Origin: Bradyrhizobium sp. 186
GTDB taxonomy: Bacteria > Pseudomonadota > Alphaproteobacteria > Rhizobiales > Xanthobacteraceae
Length of the DNA: 64,000 bases
Reading direction: 5' to 3'
Assembly (NCBI RefSeq): GCF_023101685.1
Contig: NZ_CP082164.1
Location: forward strand, 9,114,001-9,178,000
Part shown: positions 8,610 to 15,402 of the stretch, piece by piece
How positions within the stretch are numbered: position 1 is the first letter of the stretch
How the letters are laid out: the number at the start of each line of letters is the position of its first letter
The notes under the pieces: model-generated
Databases searched by the model: none
What the model was told of the DNA's origin: nothing
The model's input: the letters and a program-made list of their open reading frames with translations, nothing else
Made by a program: the position numbers and the translations under genes

Positions 8610-9253
8610 CCGCGACAAAATCTCTGAAAGAGCAAAACGCTTGGCTTATTAGAACCGCCTTGGTCGTGCATGCGGTAGCCTTCGCTTACGTCGTTTTCCA
8701 ACCCTTGCCGATCATTCAATTCGCAGAGCCAGAATTGACGCGGAAGCTGCAAGCTTTTTTGGCGCCGGGTTCGATCTCGCTTGGCCTCATCGCGCTAACC
8801 CGGCTTGTCTTGCTTGGCTTGATACCGCCCCACTTGCGAGACCGGTTGATCCATTGGCGCTGGTCGAATCCTCTGCCCGGCTCGCGCGCCTTCACGAAGA
8901 TCGGCCCGTCGGATTCGCGCGTTGATATGAGCAAGCTTCAGAAGAAGTACGGCCCACTACCGACTGACCCGGCCGAACAAGATCGGCGGTTCTATTCGAT
9001 ATACAAGAAGCACGCCGACGATGTCGGCGTTCTCGATGCACACAAGTCATATCTCGCGGCGCGCGACATAGGAACAATTAACTTCCTGCTGATGATCCTG
9101 CTGCTGCCGGTCGCGGCGTGGTTCGCCCCGGATGGCAGGACACTCGCCACTTATGCTCTTTTCCTCGTTTTGGCCTACGTCTCGATGTGTCTCGCCGCGA
9201 AAGCTTACGGCATGCGGTTGGTTCAGAATTCGCTGGCTGTTGCGTCGCGTTGA
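8606..9253 (+). CDS. Four-TM membrane protein of the ubiquitin-like operon
   Basis: The ATG overlaps the stop of the E2-E1-JAB gene (ATGA, 8606-8609), so the two are translationally coupled. The 215 residues contain two hydrophobic segments near the N-terminus (about 16-38, ALVVHAVAFAYVVF; about 52-74, ISLGLIALTRLVLLGL), a polar loop of about 75 residues rich in charged residues (for example DMSKLQKKYGPLPTDPAEQD), and two more near the C-terminus (about 152-168, INFLLMILLLPVAAW; about 178-196, YALFLVLAYVSM). No known family is recognised. In conflict systems small membrane proteins of this kind are often effectors or membrane anchors. Its Lys-containing cytoplasmic loop could be a conjugation target, but that is speculation. 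Confidence 0.75.
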   Translation: MTATKSLKEQNAWLIRTALVVHAVAFAYVVFQPLPIIQFAEPELTRKLQAFLAPGSISLGLIALTRLVLLGLIPPHLRDRLIHWRWSNPLPGSRAFTKIGPSDSRVDMSKLQKKYGPLPTDPAEQDRRFYSIYKKHADDVGVLDAHKSYLAARDIGTINFLLMILLLPVAAWFAPDGRTLATYALFLVLAYVSMCLAAKAYGMRLVQNSLAVASR

Positions 9254-9300
9254 AGCGGTCCAATAGAATCGGATAGTATCATCGTAAGGGGTATTGCTTT

Positions 9301-10338
9301 ATGCGTGTTGAAATCTTCGATGTCGGCCACGGCCAATGCGCCGTCATCACTGCGCCAAATGGCCGGCGAATGATGATTGATTGTGGTGACCGCTGGCGCG
9401 AGGAGACATTCTGGGCTCCTTCGCTACATTACTTCGGGGAGACCATCGACCTCCTCGCGCTGACGAATCTCGACGAAGATCATCTCAGCAATTTCAGGGG
9501 GATGATCGAAAACTGCAACTTGCCTTGGATTCTCACGAATTCCACCATCGGCGCGCGGGAATTTGCGCTGCTTAAAGAGGACGGAATGGGACCGGGAGCC
9601 AAAGCTTTCGCGGCATGGCTTGCCCGTGCGAGAGGTTTCCCGGTTGTTACCGAGCCGGATTTCGGGCCAGTTCAAATCCGATGGTATTCTTGGTCCTTTA
9701 TCCCCGGCGTTGTTAACAAGACCAACGATCTGAGCCTCGCGGTAGTCGTGCAATTCGGCGCCTTCAAGATCGTGTTCACCGGTGATCTCGAGGTGGCGGG
9801 CTGGCGGCGGCTACTGACCACACCGGAGTTCCGCGCCGACTTACTTGGCACGACCGTGTTTGTTGCCTCCCACCATGGTCGGGAAAACGGATGCTGCACG
9901 GAATTGTTCGATTTGATCCAGCCGCAGCTCGTGATCATCTCAGACGACGAACACCAATATGACAGCCAGGACACCAACGCATGGTATCGTAGCCGCTGTA
10001 CCGGAGCAGTGTTTTCAAATAACGCCCTCGAACGGCGCTATGTGGCGACAACGCGCAAGGACGGCTCGATGAGGTTGGATATAGACGCCAATCAGTGGAC
10101 AATACAACGTGTCAAAGTGCGAGATTGGCAGCGGAAGCCTCCGACGCCAGCCCGTGTGCCAGAATTTGGCGCACTAAGTACGCTGTTTGGCTCTGGTCAA
10201 AACTCGTTCGGCGCGGGTTTGGCAGCATTTGCGCCGGGATCGGGACTTGACGCACTCGGCTTGCTGAACAAGCGCAACGATCCGCTATCAAGAGCGCTTG
10301 GTCTTGGTGCTCTTTCGCCATTTCTGAACAAACGCTGA
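9301..10338 (+). CDS. Second metallo-beta-lactamase-fold protein, degenerate metal site
   Basis: The 345-residue protein starts VEIFDVGHGQCAVITAPNGR and continues MMIDCGD, the standard opening of ComEC-type MBL domains. The canonical H-x-H-x-D-H motif reads TNLDEDHLSN, so the first two His are Asn and Asp while the D-H pair is kept. Further motifs are intact: VFTGDLEVAGW and VASHHGRENG. The enzyme may bind a single metal or be a non-catalytic sensor. The C-terminal 70 residues are Gly/Ala/Phe-rich (for example FGSGQNSFGAGLAAF) and end in SPFLNKR. It follows the membrane protein by 47 bp and likely ends the operon. Two dissimilar MBL proteins in one operon suggest division of labour (one enzyme, one sensor). 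Confidence 0.8.
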   Translation: MRVEIFDVGHGQCAVITAPNGRRMMIDCGDRWREETFWAPSLHYFGETIDLLALTNLDEDHLSNFRGMIENCNLPWILTNSTIGAREFALLKEDGMGPGAKAFAAWLARARGFPVVTEPDFGPVQIRWYSWSFIPGVVNKTNDLSLAVVVQFGAFKIVFTGDLEVAGWRRLLTTPEFRADLLGTTVFVASHHGRENGCCTELFDLIQPQLVIISDDEHQYDSQDTNAWYRSRCTGAVFSNNALERRYVATTRKDGSMRLDIDANQWTIQRVKVRDWQRKPPTPARVPEFGALSTLFGSGQNSFGAGLAAFAPGSGLDALGLLNKRNDPLSRALGLGALSPFLNKR

Positions 10339-10520
10339 CCGAGTTCTCTCGCGCGCTGAATTAGCGCGTCGATTATTGCCGGAAATTCGGGAGCATTTAA
10401 AATGGGGTCCTCGAAACCTGGCCCCCCAGCGCAAGTCTGTCCGACCCGCCGCGACGAGATGGTGGCGCAACACGTGCTCGCTTCCGATTCGGACGAACTC
10501 TAATGCTCGGAGTTTCGCAT

Positions 10521-11315
10521 ATGCCAAGGCTTCTGATTCATCCGGTTGTGCGTACTTTCCCCACGATGGACAACGTTCTCTATGGCATCCTAAAGCAAGA
10601 CATGGGCGCGCGCGGTCAGCGGCTTCCGATCGTTCTGTACGAAGGGATGATTTGGGACGGACGAGCACGCTACAGCGCCTGCGCCGAACTTGGAATCAAG
10701 CCATGGTTGGCTCCGCTGCGGCGCGAAGACCCCGTGCCGCGCTACATTAACGCTAACTATGAGCGATGTGGGGAACCCCGCTCGGCGGAACACAGCGCCT
10801 TAGTCGACATTTTGATGGCAGCTGGCAGCCCTGAAGGGCGGGCCGAAACCAGCGTGCGGCGAAAGGCTTGGCTCCAGAATGCCCGTTCAGAATTCAGAAA
10901 CTTCATACGCGAGCGACCGCAGCCTTGCCTGATATGCGGATATGATCCGGAAGTCACCCACGCGCATCACTCGTTTCCGCTTGCGCTTCAGTTCGAGTGC
11001 GGAGTTGAGGATGCCATCCACGACTATCAATGGCTCTGTCCGAAGCACCATAAGTGTGTGCATATTCTTTTGGGAGGCTCGCTGCTTGAAACTCGCGACC
11101 TGTCTTTCCTTGACTGCATTCCTGACCACCATGGAAAGGAATGGCTTGCGATCGAAGACTGCGCCCGAAGGGGCATCGATCTTTGCTGCGAGTCGCTTGG
11201 CCGGACGCCCGGCGAGACCGTCAGACGCCGATACGATCCGCCCTACAGCTGGTTTATGCTTCGCAACTACGCGGCAATGTATCCGGCCGAGGATTGGAGA
11301 CGATTGGCGGCGTAG
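10521..11315 (+). CDS. ParB-like domain fused to HNH endonuclease
   Basis: An ATG at 10521 is preceded by GGAG at a good distance; an earlier ATG at 10503 is possible. Residues about 1-75 resemble a ParB/Sulfiredoxin-like domain: LPIVLYEGMIWDGRARYSAC, then AELGIKPWLAPL, the D-G-x-x-R-x-x-A pattern of ParB N-terminal domains. The C-terminal half has an HNH-like zinc nuclease: PCLICGYD, HAHHSFPLALQ, then QWLCPKHHKCVH. ParB folds can bind CTP, ATP or DNA; HNH modules cut DNA. The gene stands alone, 180 bp after the MBL gene on the same strand, and may be the last gene of that operon or a separate unit. Probably a defence nuclease; the combination is uncommon. Confidence 0.7.
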   Translation: MPRLLIHPVVRTFPTMDNVLYGILKQDMGARGQRLPIVLYEGMIWDGRARYSACAELGIKPWLAPLRREDPVPRYINANYERCGEPRSAEHSALVDILMAAGSPEGRAETSVRRKAWLQNARSEFRNFIRERPQPCLICGYDPEVTHAHHSFPLALQFECGVEDAIHDYQWLCPKHHKCVHILLGGSLLETRDLSFLDCIPDHHGKEWLAIEDCARRGIDLCCESLGRTPGETVRRRYDPPYSWFMLRNYAAMYPAEDWRRLAA

Positions 11316-11577
11316 CTGGTGCACGAATGACGAAAAGGCGCTTCCTCACTTCGTTCGTTGGTCACGGACCGCACCAGTTTTCGCACCAGAAACGACATGG
11401 TTGAAGCACAACGAACGCGATCGAAATCAAACAAGATTTGATTGTTGCAGCACGTATCAGAACCACCGCACCAGATACGTGCGGCTTTCGTTCGCCGATC
11501 GGATGGCCAGCTTCGCGTCGGAGCCCGAAATCGGTTGAAGGAGGTGAATGGTTCCTCGTTTTTCCGGTCGACCAGGG

Positions 11578-14031
11578 TTAGGCGCTGTCGGAGAGATGCT
11601 CGTCCGCACTCTGCCGCAAGATGCGGTTCGCCGCTGCGTTACGTAGCGGAGGATCCCAGACTACGCCCTTGTCCGACGGCGCGGTGAGCAGAATCGTCGT
11701 GCAGGGAAGGCCGGCCGCGTCGAACTTGCGTGCAATGAAGTCGCTTTCTGCCCGATCATGGCTCGACATGATCAGCTGGTATCCTTCTAGCTCTACCATG
11801 TTGCGCATGACATCAACAAATGCGGCTGTATGGATGATGTCGTTATGTTGGAGCGGATCATCGAGGAGCAACGCACGCCAAGTGGACCACGGATAGGCAG
11901 TGCTAGCTGCACACAGGATGCTGAAACCGTTGGCGGCAAGCTGGCCCTCACTTAACACCAACTGCGGCGGCAAGTCCTTTTGAGTCTCGATAGCATGCTC
12001 GACCTGATCGCGATACCGCAGCGCCATGCCGAAGCTGGTTGCGTCGATGCGGGTGTCGGCTTTGAATTGTATCGTTTCGCCCGGCGTGCTCAACATCGCT
12101 TCGTTGAAATCATCAATGACAACGTTGAGCGGATCAAGCACCCGACTGGCAAAGTCATCTGCCTCAGTTTTGAGTTCCTCGCTATAGCGACCGACGGCGA
12201 GGCGCGTCGCGGTAGTTAGCTTTACCGCGTCACGCGCGGTGTCGGTCTTCGCCTGCAGCCCGGCAAGATAGGCCGCCGGATCGGCCACGCCACTTTCGCC
12301 TCCGGCTTGACGCATCGCTTCCACTACCTGGACAATCTCCGCATGCAACAGGGTGCTCTCGTTGTCTCGAGCAAGGACGACTTGGCGCTCGCTCAGCGCG
12401 CGGAATTCATCGAGTAGGTCGGCAAGCGTGGCCCTCGCCTTGTCCAACATGGCTTGGCTCGGTTGCCCGTCGAGCCCAGCCCGCGACCAGCGCGCCACCA
12501 TTTCGCGGGTCGTTGCCTCGGCGGCGTTACGCGAGGAGTTCGCTGCGGCAAGTTCCCGCTCTGCGCCGGAGAGCTCCGCCCGTAATCCTGCGAGCGCTGT
12601 CTTGGTCGCGGCGGCAGCATCGGTTAGCCGCGTGAGCTGGGCACGTGCGATTTCAAGTTCCTCCCGCCGGTTAGTCAGGCGCTGGTTGACACGTTCGAGC
12701 GAGCTCTCCGCCCACCCTCGCGCTGCGATCCGGTCAACACAGGCTTTGTCTTCGGCACGGAAGACATCGAGCTGACCCAGCGCTTGGTTTTCGCGCATAA
12801 TCAGGTCCTCGAGTTCGGTCGCGAGCGTCTCACGTTGCTGAGCGTATTGAGCGGCGAGCGCGGCCAGCGGCTCAAGTTCTTTCACTGCGTCAGCGAGGAC
12901 TGCCGTCGCGTTGCGAGCCTTCGCATGCACGATCGCATACAAATCAGCCGCGTCATCGACTCCAAGAGCCCGGGCCAATGCCGCTCTCGCGTCTGCGAGG
13001 GCATTCGCCGCCGCGCCGGCGTCGCGCTCGCGCTGTATCGGCGCATCGACGACAGACTGGCGCGCGGCTATCGACGTCGCGAGCTGGGCATGTTGCGCGC
13101 GAAGTCGCTCCAGTTTCTCGTCGGCATCAGCCAGTTGTCCGTCGCCCGTCGAAGCCGCCGTCTCGACGAGCGACTTCAGCACTCCGGACGCAAATGGGGT
13201 GCGGCAGACAGGGCAGTTGGTGTCATCCTCGTGGATATGGCTTGCTAGTCCGGCAAGAGCCTCGCTGATCGCGCTCGCATGGCGGACCGCCTCGGCACGG
13301 GCTTGGACTGCTTCGGCGATCTCGGCCTCGAGGCTCGTGCGCTCCGCGGTCAGCGAATCAAGATCACGGCGCGCCACCGCCGCCGCATCGCGTGCGGTCG
13401 CGAGGGCGGCTGCCAATCTGCCAGCCTGCTCCTCGAGGTCCATCAACGTTGGCAACGACTCTAAACGCGCACCCGTCGTTTCCGCTTCTTGGCGCAGTCT
13501 GGCGACGTTCGCCGCTGCGTCACCGTGCCGGTTGATCGCAGCATCGGCCTGCTCGAAGACAGCGCGTTTGGCGGCTATCACCGTCCCGGCCTCGGCCACG
13601 TCCTTTTGGGCCCTATCGATCTGAGCAGCGAGCTGATTGCGCCGGGCGATATCGGTCCTCACGTTCTCGAGGAGTCCGATCTCCTGCTCGATCTCCGCGA
13701 TCGCAGCGGTTTGGTCCACGACCGCCTTGTCCGCAGTTTCCAAGCTTGGGGCGGCGCGCTCGACAGCTGCCTGGGCATCGCTTGCGGATTGCCGCAAGCG
13801 AACGAGAACTGGATGATCGATCCGGGCTTCTTCGCTGACCCGGGTATAGGTTACAGGCAAATCGTCGAGTGCGGCGAAGCTGACAAGGCGGGCGGTCCGG
13901 TTGCGCAGCGCATCGCCGATACGGTCTCCGAGCGCCGCCAGCCGGCGGCTGGTGCTTTCACCAGAAACCGGGTTCGCGCTCTCGCCGAGCAACCCGTCGA
14001 GCTCAGCTTCAAGGGCTTGTCGCTCCAGCAC
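11578..14031 (-). CDS. Rad50/SMC-like ATPase, C-terminal portion (separated from N-terminus by a frameshift)
   Basis: This frame is open from 14133 downward; GTG at 14031 is only the first usable start. It holds two long coiled-coil arms around a zinc-hook-like NCPVCRTPF and ends with the ABC signature LVLSEGQLAANGF, Walker B RALLLDDPLQHND and a D-loop/switch-like MSSHDRAES. These complete the ATPase whose Walker A is in the upstream frame (14707-14108). Both frames are open together only over 14111-14133, so a single +1 shift (or a 2-nt loss) there splits the protein. Intact, it would be about 1,040 residues. It is the third gene of an ABC-3C-like operon and would be the nucleic-acid-sensing ATPase. 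Whether this is a real lesion, a sequence error or recoding cannot be told from here. Confidence 0.75.
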   Translation of the reverse strand: MLERQALEAELDGLLGESANPVSGESTSRRLAALGDRIGDALRNRTARLVSFAALDDLPVTYTRVSEEARIDHPVLVRLRQSASDAQAAVERAAPSLETADKAVVDQTAAIAEIEQEIGLLENVRTDIARRNQLAAQIDRAQKDVAEAGTVIAAKRAVFEQADAAINRHGDAAANVARLRQEAETTGARLESLPTLMDLEEQAGRLAAALATARDAAAVARRDLDSLTAERTSLEAEIAEAVQARAEAVRHASAISEALAGLASHIHEDDTNCPVCRTPFASGVLKSLVETAASTGDGQLADADEKLERLRAQHAQLATSIAARQSVVDAPIQRERDAGAAANALADARAALARALGVDDAADLYAIVHAKARNATAVLADAVKELEPLAALAAQYAQQRETLATELEDLIMRENQALGQLDVFRAEDKACVDRIAARGWAESSLERVNQRLTNRREELEIARAQLTRLTDAAAATKTALAGLRAELSGAERELAAANSSRNAAEATTREMVARWSRAGLDGQPSQAMLDKARATLADLLDEFRALSERQVVLARDNESTLLHAEIVQVVEAMRQAGGESGVADPAAYLAGLQAKTDTARDAVKLTTATRLAVGRYSEELKTEADDFASRVLDPLNVVIDDFNEAMLSTPGETIQFKADTRIDATSFGMALRYRDQVEHAIETQKDLPPQLVLSEGQLAANGFSILCAASTAYPWSTWRALLLDDPLQHNDIIHTAAFVDVMRNMVELEGYQLIMSSHDRAESDFIARKFDAAGLPCTTILLTAPSDKGVVWDPPLRNAAANRILRQSADEHLSDSA

Positions 14032-14107
14032 TTCGCCGGGCGTTAGTGCGCCGGTCGCGCGCGCAGCCTGTTGCAGTCGAACGAGGCGCGCGGTCCAGCC
14101 TTGCCAA

Positions 14108-14707
14108 TCAGCGATTTGACGCTTCGAGCGCGCTCACGCTTGCCCGTTCCTGCTCGAGCCGTCGGTTGAACGCGGCGACGACAGGCCGTCCGCGCAATCC
14201 CGAACGAATTTGCGCCAGACGCTCCAACCCACTCGGTCCCTTGATCGCCTGCCATTGATCCTGCGGTTCACGGCTCGTGAAGCGCTGTTGTGCGGCTTGT
14301 CCCAGGAAATGGGTGAGCGCGAGGTATGTGCTCAGATCCTCGATGGCACGGCGGTCGGATCGCGCGAGCTTCGCAGTGATCGAAGCCGTTGCCGTCGCTT
14401 TGTTGATGCTACGCTCGATGGGTTCGCCATCCGAAAAAGTCAGCACGACCTTGTGAGATCCGGCTTCTGCCCCGCGTCGTGTCAGATAATCGCTCTCGAC
14501 AAGCTTTTTTCTGCCTTTATTGAGATAAGGCGCGAATCGGCGGATCGTCCCAGTCAACCCCCACTCGATGGCGTCGAAGAAGCTGCTCTTTCCTAAGCCG
14601 TTCGTGCCCGTAAGCAGAACCAAGCCGGGGGCCGCTGGTAACTCAACATCGAACGCGCCGAACGTGCGGAAATTGTGGATGCCAATGCGCGCGAGGTAGA
14701 TGCTCAT
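14108..14707 (-). CDS. Rad50/SMC-like ATPase, N-terminal portion with Walker A (frameshifted)
   Basis: The start MSIYLARIGIHNFRTFGAFD at 14707 overlaps the stop of the upstream gene (ATGA, 14704-14707). The Walker A loop VLLTGTNGLGKSSFFDAIEW is that of AAA/SMC-type ATPases, followed by a Q-loop-like part (ALTHFLGQAAQQRF) and the beginning of the coiled coil. The frame ends at a TGA (14108-14110) in the middle of the coiled coil, and homology resumes in another frame. Alone it lacks the ABC signature and Walker B and so cannot hydrolyse ATP. Confidence 0.8.
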   Translation of the reverse strand: MSIYLARIGIHNFRTFGAFDVELPAAPGLVLLTGTNGLGKSSFFDAIEWGLTGTIRRFAPYLNKGRKKLVESDYLTRRGAEAGSHKVVLTFSDGEPIERSINKATATASITAKLARSDRRAIEDLSTYLALTHFLGQAAQQRFTSREPQDQWQAIKGPSGLERLAQIRSGLRGRPVVAAFNRRLEQERASVSALEASNR

Positions 14708-15402
14708 GACTGGCCTCTCCGTTCCCAGGCTTTGACAAGCGCGGTGACGATCTGATCGGGCGCCTTGCCATCGTCGAGTGCGATGCTTTGCCATTCGGCG
14801 GCGGTCGTCCTCGGCAGCCCCGGCGTGGTGGCGGCGGTCGAACTGAGTTGATCGAGGGCCACGTCGTCGAACTCACCTTCTTTTCGGATCCAGGGGCGCG
14901 CGAGAAAGGTGCGCTTGAGGAAATCTGCGAAGCTTTCGTCGTCCCGCTTCGGATCTTCCGGCCGGAGCCAGGCCAGCTTGCGTGCGACGCGGTCGTCCCG
15001 CTCCACCATCAGCGCTAGCGCGCGCCAGGCCTCTTGGCGCTCGCTCGATCGAGGTCCCAGCAACATCAACTGGAGGTCGAGGGTCTCGTTGGGCGTCAGA
15101 TAGGACCGCGCGACAACGCATTGATTGCGATATCGCCGCAGAGTCTCTCGCACGGCCTCGAGCGCGGCAATGTCGGGAAGAACCCCGAGTATGATGTTGA
15201 ACCTATTGATTCTGAGCGCGTGACACTCGGTGGGAAGGTCGGTGGGGCTGAGCGATGTTGCGGCAGACGTCCCGCCACTGAACGATGTCGTGGCGAGCTT
15301 GCTCCGATCCTCGACCACAAGGTCCAACCTTAGCGCTGCGTCTCGCAGGCGATTGGCAAAATCGGCCAGGTCGGGCGAGAGACTGGTTCGGTCGTCGCTC
15401 AT
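14704..15402 (-). CDS. ABC-3C system middle component-like protein
   Basis: The start MSDDRTSLSPDLADFANRLR at 15402 overlaps the preceding stop as ATGA (15399-15402), and its own stop overlaps the ATPase start, giving a tightly coupled three-gene set. The 232 residues include ALRINRFNIILGVLPDI, YRNQCVVARSYLTPNETLDL and QEAWRALALMVERDDRVARK, the kind of conserved helical/beta core seen in middle components of ABC-three-component conflict systems, which link the SMC-like ATPase to a variable effector. No enzymatic motif is visible. The assignment rests mostly on position between a large first gene and a Rad50-like ATPase plus this motif set. Confidence 0.65.
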   Translation of the reverse strand: MSDDRTSLSPDLADFANRLRDAALRLDLVVEDRSKLATTSFSGGTSAATSLSPTDLPTECHALRINRFNIILGVLPDIAALEAVRETLRRYRNQCVVARSYLTPNETLDLQLMLLGPRSSERQEAWRALALMVERDDRVARKLAWLRPEDPKRDDESFADFLKRTFLARPWIRKEGEFDDVALDQLSSTAATTPGLPRTTAAEWQSIALDDGKAPDQIVTALVKAWERRGQS

